20,126 bases of DNA from CAZLAK01 sp964557545 (lineage in GTDB: Bacteria; Bacillota; Desulfotomaculia; Desulfotomaculales; Pelotomaculaceae). Positions 6,491-15,296 of the stretch are shown here, in pieces. How positions within the stretch are numbered: position 1 is the stretch's first letter; the number at the start of each line of letters is the position of its first letter. The translations under genes and the position numbers were made by a program. The notes below the pieces were generated by a model. The model ran no database searches. It worked only from the letters and a program-made list of their open reading frames with translations, and was not told the DNA's origin. The DNA is taken from the NCBI GenBank assembly GCA_964557545.1, contig CAZLAK010000029.1, positions 1 to 20,126 of the forward strand, read 5' to 3'.

Positions 6491-7750
6491 CTACCTTTCC
6501 GTAAAGTGGCGCGGGTCGGTTATTTTGCCGGTCACGGCCGAAGCGGCCGCCGTGGCGGGGGAGGCGAGGTAGATAAAGGCCTTGCTGTTGCCCATGCGCC
6601 CTTTGAAGTTGCGGTTAGCGGTGGAAATGACGTTTTCCCCGTCGGCCGGCACGCCGTTGTGCGTGCCCACGCACGGCCCGCAGCCGGGGGTGATCACCGC
6701 CGCCCCGCTCTCCACCAGCGCCTGGATAATTCCCTCCCGCATGGCCTCGAGGTAAACCCGCCGCGAGGCCGGCGCCACCACTAAACGCACATCTCTGTGC
6801 ACCCGCCGCCCGGTCAGAATGTTGGCTGCCACCCGCAAATCTTCCAGGCGGCCGTTGGTGCAGGTGCCGATGAACACCTGCTGCACGGGCGTGCCAGCCA
6901 CTTCTTCCACGGGGCGGACGTTGTCTACCCGGTGGGGGCAGGCCACCTGGGGGGTGAGGGCGGACACATCGCACTCTTCCACGCGGGCGTAGCGGGCGCC
7001 GGGGTCGGGGAAAACGGGCACGTAATAGCGGCGGGTGGAGCGGCCAAGCCAGGCGTAAGTCTTGTCGTCGGCCAAAAACAAGCCGGCCTTGGCCCCCATC
7101 TCCACGGCCATATTGGCCACTGTCAGGCGCCCTTCCACCGAAAGCTCGTCTGCTGTCTCGCCGGCAAATTCCACGGCCATGTACGTTGCCCCGTCGGCCG
7201 TAAACCTGCCCACCAGGTGCAAGATAAGGTCCTTGGCGTACACACCGGACGGCAGCCTGCCCTTTAAGACGATTTTAAAGGTTTCCGGCACCTTAAACCA
7301 CGTGCGGCCGGAAATCATGGCAGCCGCCACATCCGTAGAGCCCATGCCAGTGGCAAAAGCGTTTAAAGCCCCGTAAGTGCAGGTGTGGGAGTCGGCGCCG
7401 ACGACTAAAGAGCCGGGCCCCACGCGCCCGCTCTCCGGCACCACCTGGTGACATATGCCCTCGCCCACGTCGTAGAGGTGGATGCCCTGCTCCCGGGCAA
7501 ATTTACGCAGGAGCTGGTGGATGTTGGCCACCCCTTCGCTGGGGGTAGGGGCGCTGTGGTCGATGACAAAGGCCACCCGGTCGGGGTCAAAGACACACTT
7601 GCCGCCCATTTCTGCAAAAGCGCGGGCGGCTAAGGGGGCAGTGCCGTCCTGGCCCATGACGAAGTCCACCTGCGCTACCGCCAGTTCGCCGGCGTAAACT
7701 TTCCGGCCGCAGTGGGCAGAGAGGATCTTCTCGGCTACGGTCTGGCCCAT
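6491..7750 (-). CDS. Aconitase-family dehydratase, large subunit (LeuC/HacA-like)
   Basis: Catalytic [4Fe-4S] subunit, 419 aa, the usual length for LeuC/HacA-type proteins. Cluster ligands are Cys297 (FIGTCTNGR) and Cys357/Cys360 (PGCGPCVGTH). DHSAPTPSEGVANIH, GADSHTCTYGALNAFATGMGSTD and NRNFKGRMG are family signatures. I place the start at ATG 7750, six or so bases after AGAGGTGA, giving MGQTVAEKIL; a GTG at 7759 overlapping the previous stop (GTGA) adds three residues and is possible. It acts with the small subunit to isomerise a tricarboxylate. Position between a homocitrate/Re-citrate synthase and an isocitrate-type dehydrogenase favours aconitase activity. Family certain, substrate inferred. 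Confidence 0.88.
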   Translation of the reverse strand: MGQTVAEKILSAHCGRKVYAGELAVAQVDFVMGQDGTAPLAARAFAEMGGKCVFDPDRVAFVIDHSAPTPSEGVANIHQLLRKFAREQGIHLYDVGEGICHQVVPESGRVGPGSLVVGADSHTCTYGALNAFATGMGSTDVAAAMISGRTWFKVPETFKIVLKGRLPSGVYAKDLILHLVGRFTADGATYMAVEFAGETADELSVEGRLTVANMAVEMGAKAGLFLADDKTYAWLGRSTRRYYVPVFPDPGARYARVEECDVSALTPQVACPHRVDNVRPVEEVAGTPVQQVFIGTCTNGRLEDLRVAANILTGRRVHRDVRLVVAPASRRVYLEAMREGIIQALVESGAAVITPGCGPCVGTHNGVPADGENVISTANRNFKGRMGNSKAFIYLASPATAAASAVTGKITDPRHFTER

Positions 7751-7755
7751 TGATT

Positions 7756-8928
7756 TCACCTCTTTCTGCCGAAATAATCTTCGTAAAGGTAGACGATCTC
7801 CTTGTCAAAGAGCGGGCGCTTCAACTGGACACACAGGGCGCGCACTTTGGGCAGAAGTTCTTGGGCCTGAAACTCGCTTAGAAAAATGCCGTACTCGGCA
7901 AACTTGGCCCTGAGCGCGGCCGTGCCCGAGTGCTTGCCGATGACGATCTGGCGCTCCAAGCCCACTTCTTCCGGGTGGAAGGCTTCGTAAGTCTTGGGGT
8001 TTTTCAGCGCTCCGTCGGCGTGAATGCCTGATTCGTGCACGAACATGTTGGCACCCACAATGGCCTTCCAGGCCGGCAGTTCCCGGCCGGAAGCGCGCGA
8101 AACGTACTCGGCAATCTCGCGGAACATCCTGGTGTTAAACCCCAGGTCAATGCCCATGATGTACTTTAAGGCCATGACCACCTCTTCTAAGGCGGCGTTG
8201 CCCGCCCGCTCGCCCAGACCGATGACGGTCACGCCCACGTACTTGGCCCCGGCCCGCACTCCGGCCAGAGCGTTGGCGGTGGCCATGCCCACGTCGTTGT
8301 GGGTGTGCATCTCGATGTCGATGTCCACGCTGTCCAGAATAGCCCTGACCCGCTCGTAAGTGATAAAGGGGTCGAGTATACCCACCGTGTCGCAAAAGCG
8401 CAGGCGGTCGGCGCCGGCCTCTTTGGCCGCCCGGGCAAACTGGATGAGAAAATCGGTGTCGCTGCGCGAGGCGTCCTCGGCGTTGGCCGATACATATAGG
8501 CCGTGTTTCTTGGCATACTCCACCGCTTTGACCATCTGCTCCAACACTTTCTCCCGGGTGGTCCTGAGTTTGTACTTTATGTGGATGTCCGAAGTAGAAA
8601 TGGATATAGCCGCGGCGTCCACCCCGCAGGCCAGCGAGGCGTCAATGTCGGATATAACCGGCCGGTTCCAGCCCATGACGCTCGCCTTTAAGCCCGCCTG
8701 TGCGATCTCCCTTACGGCCTCCATCTCGTCGCCGCCCATGGCTGGTATGCCCGCCTCGATCTGGTGCACCCCTATTTCATCCAGCATTTTGGCAATGCGC
8801 ACCTTTTCCTGGTTGGCAAAAACCACCCCGGCCGTCTGCTCGCCGTCTCTGAGCGTAGTATCTACAATGTAAATTTCGGGCGGCGTGCGGTCCGGGAAAC
8901 TGTCCGGGCTCAATGTGCCTTCTTTCAT
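7756..8928 (-). CDS. Homocitrate synthase family enzyme, candidate Re-citrate synthase
   Basis: Acetyl-CoA:2-oxoacid Claisen condensing enzyme, 390 aa, with a TIM-barrel. Motifs: DTTLRDGEQ (23-31, metal ligand Asp28), IEAGIPAMGG, HTHND with metal ligands His208 and His210, and GERAGNAALEE. It lacks the C-terminal leucine-regulatory domain of isopropylmalate synthase, and the length fits NifV-type homocitrate synthases. Clostridial proteins of this family include Re-citrate synthases, which use oxaloacetate. Its neighbours, a dehydratase, an isocitrate-type dehydrogenase and GltBD, point to citrate rather than homocitrate as product. NifV (homocitrate for nitrogenase cofactor) is the main alternative, but no nif gene is in the window. 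Start chosen at ATG 8928 after GGGGTGG; a GTG at 8940 would add four residues. Confidence 0.82.
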   Translation of the reverse strand: MKEGTLSPDSFPDRTPPEIYIVDTTLRDGEQTAGVVFANQEKVRIAKMLDEIGVHQIEAGIPAMGGDEMEAVREIAQAGLKASVMGWNRPVISDIDASLACGVDAAAISISTSDIHIKYKLRTTREKVLEQMVKAVEYAKKHGLYVSANAEDASRSDTDFLIQFARAAKEAGADRLRFCDTVGILDPFITYERVRAILDSVDIDIEMHTHNDVGMATANALAGVRAGAKYVGVTVIGLGERAGNAALEEVVMALKYIMGIDLGFNTRMFREIAEYVSRASGRELPAWKAIVGANMFVHESGIHADGALKNPKTYEAFHPEEVGLERQIVIGKHSGTAALRAKFAEYGIFLSEFQAQELLPKVRALCVQLKRPLFDKEIVYLYEDYFGRKR

Positions 8929-9018
8929 CTTGTGACCCACCCCGCATTGTTTTTTCTTTCTTTAATTACTCAAGTAGTAAAAAAATAATACAACAAAAAT
9001 CAATTGACTGAAAAGTAT
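8929..9018 (-). promoter_or_regulatory. AT-rich gap, possible internal promoter for the synthase operon
   Basis: This 90-base spacer between gltD and the synthase gene is far richer in A+T than its surroundings, which suggests separate initiation. A moderate candidate is -35 TTGATT (8998-9003) and -10 TTTACT (8976-8981) with a 16-base spacer. No hairpin with a U-tract is evident, so read-through from gltD is also likely. Confidence 0.3.
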
Positions 9019-10497
9019 TTATTTTTTCTCCGCCAATATACTATCTCCGCCGGTCAGGTAGCGGTGACACCAGCGGGCCGCTTCCCGGCCCTCGGCAATG
9101 GCCCAGACTACCAGACTGGGACCCCGCCGCAAGTCCCCGGCGGCAAAAACGCCCGGTACGTTGGTAGCGTGCCCCTGCCGCAGGGATTTTTCCTCCACAC
9201 CAAACTCTTTTAGGAGGTGTTTTTCCGGACCGGCAAAACCAGCGGCAATGAGAACCATCTGGGCCGGCAAAACCCGCCTCGTGCCCGGCACCGGCGTAAA
9301 AGTATAACGGCCCCCGGCGCCTTTTTTCCAGGATACAGAAACCACTTCTACACCGCGCACCCGGCCCTTTTTATCACCCAAAAATTTTTCCACCGAGACG
9401 CAGTAGACCCGCGGATCACGCCCGTAAAGGACGGAAGCTTCTTCGTGGCCGTAATCCACTTTGTAGAGGCGGGGGTATTGCGGCCAGGGATTATCCCGAG
9501 ACCGCGTTTTGGGCGGAGGCGGCATGAGCTCTAGCTGAACAATGCTGTTGCACCCCTGGCGTACGGCAGTGGCCACACAGTCGGTACCTGTATCGCCGCC
9601 GCCTACCACCACTACATCCTTTCCCAGAGCAGACAGTTCTGCGCTAGCCGCCCCAAAACCTCTCATCACGGCTCTGGTCGTCGCCCCTAAGTAATCTAAG
9701 GCAAAGAAAATGCCCGCCAGCTCCCGCCCGGGAACGCTTATATCTCTGGGAACCCGCGCGCCCGCGCACAGGACGACGGCGTCATATTTTGCCAAAATCT
9801 TGTCCGCCGGCAAATCTACCCCCGCTTCGACGCCGGTTACAAATTCAATACCCTCTTCCTCCAATATAGAAATTCTCCTCAAAACAACCGTCTTACTCAA
9901 TTTCATGTTGGGGATACCGTACATCAACAAACCCCCGGGCTGTTCGTCGCGTTCAAAAACAGTAACCGCATGGCCCAGGCGGTTCAGCGCGGCCGCACAG
10001 CTCAGGCCGGCCGGCCCCGAACCGATTACAGCTACCTTCTTGCCCGTGCGCCAGCGCGGCAGCCGCGGTGCCGTCCACTTCTCGGCAAAAGCTTTATCAG
10101 CAATCGCCCGTTCAATGGACTTGACAGCAACCGCCTCTCCGGCCAAGGAAGCCACGCACGATCCCTCGCACAGGGCCGGGCACACCCTGCTTGTAAACTC
10201 CGGAAAGGGGTTGGTTTTGGTCAGCCTTGCCCAGGCTTCCCGCCAAAGGCCCCGGTAAACCAGGTCGTTCCATTCGGGAATGAGATTGTGGTTAGGGCAG
10301 CCGATAAACCACCCGTTAACCGCCACCCCGCTGTGGCAAAAAGGAGTCCCGCAGTCCATGCAGCGGGCAGCTTCCACCCTTGCCAGTTCTTCGGAGAGCG
10401 GGTATTTAAACTCCCACCAGTCCATAATCCTCTCCAGCGGCGGCCGCTCCACGGTGCGGATCCGGCAGTATTCCATAAATCCGGTCGGTTTTCCCAC
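9019..10497 (-). CDS. gltD: Glutamate synthase small subunit (NADPH, GltD)
   Basis: Electron-input subunit of glutamate synthase, 492 aa, passing electrons from NAD(P)H through FAD and [4Fe-4S] clusters to GltB. N-terminal cysteines lie at 46, 49 and 54 (CMDCGTPFC) and 106, 110 and 114 (CPALCEGSC), as expected for the cluster domain. FAD motif GSGPAG is at 159-164 and the pyridine nucleotide motif GGGDTGTDC at 299-307. GVFAAGDLRRGPSLVVWAI closes the FAD site near the C-terminus. Start is GTG 10497, with GGGGAGGG just upstream and 15 bases after the gltB stop, so it is co-transcribed with gltB. Length and motifs are normal. Confident call. Confidence 0.95.
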   Translation of the reverse strand: MGKPTGFMEYCRIRTVERPPLERIMDWWEFKYPLSEELARVEAARCMDCGTPFCHSGVAVNGWFIGCPNHNLIPEWNDLVYRGLWREAWARLTKTNPFPEFTSRVCPALCEGSCVASLAGEAVAVKSIERAIADKAFAEKWTAPRLPRWRTGKKVAVIGSGPAGLSCAAALNRLGHAVTVFERDEQPGGLLMYGIPNMKLSKTVVLRRISILEEEGIEFVTGVEAGVDLPADKILAKYDAVVLCAGARVPRDISVPGRELAGIFFALDYLGATTRAVMRGFGAASAELSALGKDVVVVGGGDTGTDCVATAVRQGCNSIVQLELMPPPPKTRSRDNPWPQYPRLYKVDYGHEEASVLYGRDPRVYCVSVEKFLGDKKGRVRGVEVVSVSWKKGAGGRYTFTPVPGTRRVLPAQMVLIAAGFAGPEKHLLKEFGVEEKSLRQGHATNVPGVFAAGDLRRGPSLVVWAIAEGREAARWCHRYLTGGDSILAEKK

Positions 10498-10512
10498 GCT
10501 TCATCCCTCCCC

Positions 10513-13500
10513 TCAGTTTCCGCTGACCCGCCTTTCGTCCTGGACGTTTTCGGCAAAGGCGGCGGCAATAGCCTCGTTCCCGCTCAAACCGGCAGCGCGC
10601 GCTCTCTCTAAGGCGGCCAGCACCCGCTTGTAATCCACCGGTATCACCCGCACAAAGCGCGGCCAATAATCTTCCCATTTTTCTAAGATCAGCTTCCCGC
10701 GCTCCGAGGCGGTATAGCGTACGTGATTGGCGATCATCTCTTTTACCAGGGCCGCTTCTTTTCTGCTCAATCTCTCCAAGAGCACCATTTCTTTATTGCA
10801 ACGCCGCTCAAACGTGCCGTCTTCGTCCAGAACGAAGGCTATGCCGCCGGTCATGCCGGCCGCAAAGTTCCTGCCGGTGGGACCGATGACCACCACATGC
10901 CCGCCGGTCATGTACTCACAGCCGTGATCGCCCACCCCTTCTACTACGGCATTGAGGCCGCTGTTCCTCACGCAGAACCGCTCACCGGCCCGGCCGCGGA
11001 TGTATGCCTCACCGCCGGTAGCCCCGTAGAAGGCCACATTGCCGGCAATGATGTTCTCTTCAGGCAAAAACTTGGCACCGGGCGGCGGGTATAGGATGAT
11101 TTTCCCTCCGGAAAGACCCTTGCCGAGATAATCGTTAGCCTCGCCCTCTAAGATGAGGGTGATTCCCCGGGGCAGGAAAGCACCAAAACTCTGGCCTGCC
11201 GCCCCGCTGAAGTGCAGCGTAATGGTGTCGTCCGGCAATCCCTTGCCTCCCCACCTCCTGGTCAACTCGCTGCCCAGCATGGTAGCAGTTGCCCGGTCGG
11301 TATTCTTGACCGGCAAGCGCGCATAAACCTTCTCCCTTTTTTCCAGGGCCGGCCGGCACAGGTCCAGGAGCACCCTGTAATCCAGACAGCGCTCAAGCCC
11401 GTGGTCCTGCTTGATCCGGCAGTGCCTGCCCACTTCTTCCGGCACCCGCGGCTGCCATAAAATGGCGGAGAGGTCAAGGCCGGCAGCCTTCCAGTGGGCT
11501 TTGAGTGCCGGATCCACTTCGAGCACATCCGTGCGGCCGATCATCTCGTTGACCGTGCGAAAGCCGAGCTTTGCCATAATTTCCCGAACTTCTTCGGCCA
11601 AGAAGAGCATGAAATTCTCCACGTGCTGCGGGTCGCCGCGAAAGTTCTTGCGCAGTTCCGGGTTCTGGGTGGCAATGCCGCAGGGACAGGTATCCAGGTG
11701 ACAGACCCGCATCATGACACAGCCCAGGACGACCAAGGGTGCGGTGGCAAAGCCGTACTCCTCAGCGCCCAACAGGGCCGCTATTACCACGTCCCGGCCG
11801 GTCATGAGCTTGCCGTCCGTCTCCAGAACCACGCGGTCGCGCAGTCCGTTGAGGAGCAGCGTTTGATGAGTTTCGGCCAGTCCGAGTTCCCAGGGCAGAC
11901 CGGCGTGACTGATGCTGGAGCGCGGTGATGCGCCCGTGCCGCCCTCGCAGCCGCTGATCAATATGACGTCTGCCTTGCCCTTGGCCACCCCGGCTGCAAT
12001 AGTGCCCACACCCACCTCAGAGACCAGTTTGACGTTAATCCTGGCCTGGGGGTTGGCATTTTTGAGGTCGTAGATAAGCTGGGCCAGGTCCTCAATGGAG
12101 TAAATGTCGTGGTGGGGCGGGGGCGAGATGAGACCCACCCCGGCCGTCGTGCCCCTCACCTTAGCGATCCACGGGTAGACCTTGCGTCCGGGGAGCTGAC
12201 CGCCCTCACCGGGCTTGGCCCCCTGGGCCATCTTGATCTGAATCTCATCGGAGTTGACCAGGTACTCGCTGGTCACCCCAAAGCGCCCTGAAGCCACCTG
12301 CTTGATGGCACTGCGCCGCGAGTCGCCGTTCGGGTCCGGCACGTAGCGGGCGGGGTCCTCGCCCCCCTCGCCCGTGTTGCTCTTACCGCCGATGCGGTTC
12401 ATGGCAATGGCCAGAGCTTCGTGGGCCTCGGCGCTGATCGAACCAAAAGACATGGCCCCCGTTTTAAAGCGGGTGCATATGGACAGGGCCGGCTCCACCT
12501 CTTCTATGGGCAAGGGCGAGGGGCTCCACTTAAAGCGAAGAAGGCTTCTCAGCGTGTTCCTCTGGGAGTTGACCAGCGCGGAGTACTGCTTAAAGAGAGC
12601 GTAGTCACCCTTCCTGCACGCCTCCTGCAGGAGGGCGATGGTTGCCGGGTTGAAAAGGTGGTCGTCCTCCCCGTAGCGCCACTGGTAGGCACTGCCGGGC
12701 CGGAGCAAGTCCCCCGCCCTGCAGTCGCCTTCTAAAGCCGCCAAGTGCTTTTGGCGCGCCTCCTTGGCTATCACCTCTAAATCAATGCCCTCCACCCGCG
12801 AGGGCGTCCAGGTAAAATAGCGGTCGACGACCTGGCGGCTTATGCCGACGGCCTCGAATACCTGGGCGCCGCAGTAACTCTGAACAGTAGAAATGCCCAT
12901 TTTAGACATCACTTTGACGATACCCTTGACGCAGGCTTTAACGTAATTTTCTACTGCCTTTTTAGGCTGAATCCCGTTTAAAAACCCGCGCCGGCACAGG
13001 TCTTCGACAGAGGCAATGGCCAGGTAGGGATTGACGGCGCTGGCCCCGTAACCTATGAGACAGGCGAAGTGATGCACTTCCCGCGGTTCTCCCGATTCGA
13101 CAACAATACTCACTTTAGTTCTCGTGCCGCGCCGGATCAGGTGGTGGTGCAGGCCCGACAGCGCCAAAAGAGCCGGCACCGGGGCCATGCTGGGGGAAGC
13201 CCCGCGGTCGGAAAGCACCAGAATGTTGGCCCCTCCTGCTATAGCTTCATCTGCCCTCGCGAAAAGCTCCTCCAGCGCCGCTTCTAACGCCCCTCCGTTG
13301 AACGGCTCGCCGAAGAGGGCGGGCAAGGTGACAGTTTGGAAATGGGGGTGGCGGATGTACTTTATCTTTGCCAGTTCCTCGTCGGTGAGCACAGGCCTTT
13401 TCAGCCTGATACGGCGGCAGCACTCCGGGCCTGGGTCGACCAGATTTCCTTCTGAACCAATAATCATCTCAATAGAAGTTACCAGTTCTTCCCTGATGGC

Positions 13501-15105
13501 GTCGATGGGCGGATTGGTAACCTGGGCAAAGAGCTGCTTAAAGTAGTTGTACAGGGGCTGCGGCCGGTCCGAGAGCACGGCCAGGGGAGAATCGTTGCCC
13601 ATCGAGCCCACAGGCTCAACGCCGTCCCTAGCCATAGGCTCTAGGATCTTGGTCAGGTCCTCCTGGGTATAGCCGAATATGGCCTGTTTATGGTAGATTT
13701 CCTCCAGGGGTATTGGCTTTTCCTGTACTTCTGCTTTTAAGTCCTCCAGAGCCAGGAGGTTGGCGGCAAGCCATCTGCGGTAGGGTTTAGCCGAGGCGTA
13801 ACGTTCTTTCAGCTCCTCATCGCCGACGATACGGCCTTCCCGGGTGTCCACCAGCAGCATACGGCCGGGCTGCAGGCGGTCTTTTAGGACGATTTTCTCG
13901 GGCGGAACGTCCAAAACCCCGGCCTCGGAGGCGAGGATAACGAGCCCGTCGTCTGTGACCCAGTAGCGGGCCGGCCTTAAGCCGTTGCGGTCAAGCAAAG
14001 CGCCTACCACCCGGCCGTCGGTGAAAACGATGGCCGCCGGCCCGTCCCACGGCTCCATCAGGCAACTGTGGTATTCGTAAAAAGCCTTTTTCTTATCACC
14101 CATCTCACTGTGGTTCGTCCAGGGCTCCGGCACCATCATCATGGCAGCATGGGGCAGCTCACGGCCGCACAAGTGCAAAAATTCCAGGCAGTTGTCGAAC
14201 ATAGCTGAATCACTGCCTTCCGGCTCTATGACCGGCAAGATCTCTTCTAGCTCTGCACCGAAGAGCTCTGTGCGGCACAGGTTTTGGCGGGCGTGCATCC
14301 AGTTGACGTTTCCCCGCAGCGTATTGATCTCGCCGTTGTGTATGATGTAACGGTAGGGATGAGCCCGCTCCCAGCTGGGGAAAGTATTGGTGCTAAAGCG
14401 CGAGTGCACCAGGGCGAGTGCCGTTTCTATCCGTTCGTCTTTTAAATCGGGATAGTAGTCGGCCAGCTGCTGCGGGGTAAGCATGCCCTTGTAGACCAGT
14501 GTCCTGGACGAAAGGCTGCAGGCGTAAAATGTGCCGGTGCCCTTTAAGGCTTTCCTGGCTTCTTTTGTTACCGCCTTCCTGATGACGTAGAGTTTCCTTT
14601 CAAAGGTCATTTCGTCCATTTCCGGCTTGCCAGGCGCAATAAAGGCCTGCCACACGCTGGGCTGGGCCGCACGGGCCGTCCTGCCCGGAACATTTTCATC
14701 CGTGGGTACCGGCCGCCAGCCCAAAAAGCGCTGTCCTTTGCGGCGCACTACTTCCTCTAATAGGTGCATGCACCGCAGCCGCGCCCCATCGTCCCAGGGC
14801 AAAAAGAACATGCCTACAGCATAGCGGCCGGCCGGCGGCAGCTCGAAACCCTCATCAGCACATTTCTCTTTTAAAAAGTTGTGAGGCACCTGCATCATTA
14901 TCCCCGCTCCGTCACCCGTATGGGGATCGGCACCTCTGGCCCCCCTGTGGTCAAGGTTTATCAATATTTGGAGAGCCATTTTGAGAATGCCGTTTGACTT
15001 CTGCCCGTCTGTCCTGGCCACAAAACCTATACCGCAGGCGTCGCGCTCAAGGGCGGGGTCGTACATGCCCTGGGCCGGCGGAAAACTGTTTAATGCTAAA
15101 TCCAT
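10513..15105 (-). CDS. gltB: Glutamate synthase large subunit (GltB)
   Basis: Converts glutamine and 2-oxoglutarate to two glutamates, 1530 aa. The amidotransferase nucleophile is Cys24 (ERDACGIGFV), so a 23-residue propeptide is expected to be removed. Domains in order: glutaminase (about 24-430), central domain, FMN-binding synthase domain (about 830-1200, with GEGGED, KPGEGGQLPG and SGCEGGTGASP), and a Gly-rich beta-helix (about 1270-1500). The [3Fe-4S] ligands are Cys1129, 1135 and 1140, with an extra Cys1142 in TCPCG. Start ATG 15105 follows GGGAGGGAGAAGG; the open frame continues to 15246 but that part lacks similarity and would bury the nucleophile deeper. Followed at 15 bases by gltD and preceded by a 191-base leader after glnA. 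Confidence 0.96.
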   Translation of the reverse strand: MDLALNSFPPAQGMYDPALERDACGIGFVARTDGQKSNGILKMALQILINLDHRGARGADPHTGDGAGIMMQVPHNFLKEKCADEGFELPPAGRYAVGMFFLPWDDGARLRCMHLLEEVVRRKGQRFLGWRPVPTDENVPGRTARAAQPSVWQAFIAPGKPEMDEMTFERKLYVIRKAVTKEARKALKGTGTFYACSLSSRTLVYKGMLTPQQLADYYPDLKDERIETALALVHSRFSTNTFPSWERAHPYRYIIHNGEINTLRGNVNWMHARQNLCRTELFGAELEEILPVIEPEGSDSAMFDNCLEFLHLCGRELPHAAMMMVPEPWTNHSEMGDKKKAFYEYHSCLMEPWDGPAAIVFTDGRVVGALLDRNGLRPARYWVTDDGLVILASEAGVLDVPPEKIVLKDRLQPGRMLLVDTREGRIVGDEELKERYASAKPYRRWLAANLLALEDLKAEVQEKPIPLEEIYHKQAIFGYTQEDLTKILEPMARDGVEPVGSMGNDSPLAVLSDRPQPLYNYFKQLFAQVTNPPIDAIREELVTSIEMIIGSEGNLVDPGPECCRRIRLKRPVLTDEELAKIKYIRHPHFQTVTLPALFGEPFNGGALEAALEELFARADEAIAGGANILVLSDRGASPSMAPVPALLALSGLHHHLIRRGTRTKVSIVVESGEPREVHHFACLIGYGASAVNPYLAIASVEDLCRRGFLNGIQPKKAVENYVKACVKGIVKVMSKMGISTVQSYCGAQVFEAVGISRQVVDRYFTWTPSRVEGIDLEVIAKEARQKHLAALEGDCRAGDLLRPGSAYQWRYGEDDHLFNPATIALLQEACRKGDYALFKQYSALVNSQRNTLRSLLRFKWSPSPLPIEEVEPALSICTRFKTGAMSFGSISAEAHEALAIAMNRIGGKSNTGEGGEDPARYVPDPNGDSRRSAIKQVASGRFGVTSEYLVNSDEIQIKMAQGAKPGEGGQLPGRKVYPWIAKVRGTTAGVGLISPPPHHDIYSIEDLAQLIYDLKNANPQARINVKLVSEVGVGTIAAGVAKGKADVILISGCEGGTGASPRSSISHAGLPWELGLAETHQTLLLNGLRDRVVLETDGKLMTGRDVVIAALLGAEEYGFATAPLVVLGCVMMRVCHLDTCPCGIATQNPELRKNFRGDPQHVENFMLFLAEEVREIMAKLGFRTVNEMIGRTDVLEVDPALKAHWKAAGLDLSAILWQPRVPEEVGRHCRIKQDHGLERCLDYRVLLDLCRPALEKREKVYARLPVKNTDRATATMLGSELTRRWGGKGLPDDTITLHFSGAAGQSFGAFLPRGITLILEGEANDYLGKGLSGGKIILYPPPGAKFLPEENIIAGNVAFYGATGGEAYIRGRAGERFCVRNSGLNAVVEGVGDHGCEYMTGGHVVVIGPTGRNFAAGMTGGIAFVLDEDGTFERRCNKEMVLLERLSRKEAALVKEMIANHVRYTASERGKLILEKWEDYWPRFVRVIPVDYKRVLAALERARAAGLSGNEAIAAAFAENVQDERRVSGN

Positions 15106-15296
15106 TCCTTCTCCCTCCCTTATCCACAAAGCAGCACTGCTCGGCAACAAAGGTGAAAGCAATAGCCGGGTACTGCGCTGTAACCCGGCACTGGTGCAAC
15201 AGTACAAAATACCGTTTTTGGAGGGTGCAGCGGCTGGGATCGGCAACTGCCCTTACCTGTAGACCCTGCACCGCGGCGGAGTTATTGCCGCTAAAG
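15106..15296 (-). promoter_or_regulatory. Structured leader between glnA and gltB
   Basis: Contains two strong stems. GGTGCAG (15266-15272) pairs with CTGCACC (15224-15230). GCCGGG-T-TAC pairs with GTA-CCCGGC around 15165-15189, closing a six-base loop AGCGCA (A at 1, G at 4). A smaller GCGGC/GCCGC hairpin follows the glnA stop. There is no U-tract, so it is not an obvious terminator; it may tune glnA/gltB ratios or RNA stability. Confidence 0.4.

Noticed and set aside
4621..6784. Rightward open frames of 80-260 codons across the ABC and dehydratase genes
   Set aside because: They lie opposite genes with clear family motifs, lack recognisable domains and have the composition expected of antisense frames in GC-rich DNA.
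4965..7750. Leucine biosynthesis leuCDB operon
   Set aside because: The dehydrogenase has the isocitrate motif S-V-N-x-x-x-R instead of the isopropylmalate pattern, and the condensing enzyme lacks the LeuA regulatory domain.
7756..8928. NifV assignment as part of a nitrogenase cluster
   Set aside because: No nif structural or assembly gene is present, and the neighbours form an aconitase/isocitrate dehydrogenase/GltBD set; kept only as an alternative function.
8929..9018. ANTAR element before the homocitrate/Re-citrate synthase gene
   Set aside because: The spacer is A/T-rich without stable stems, A1/G4 hexaloops or a terminator.
15106..15246. In-frame 47-codon extension of gltB to 15246
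   Set aside because: No ribosome site at 15246, the added residues do not resemble GltB, and the strong site GGGAGGGAGAAGG precedes ATG 15105, which puts the nucleophile Cys at residue 24 as expected.
15106..15296. T-box or glutamine (glnA-type) riboswitch before gltB
   Set aside because: I could not find the T-box sequence AGGGTGGNACCGCG or the conserved glutamine riboswitch core, and no terminator follows.
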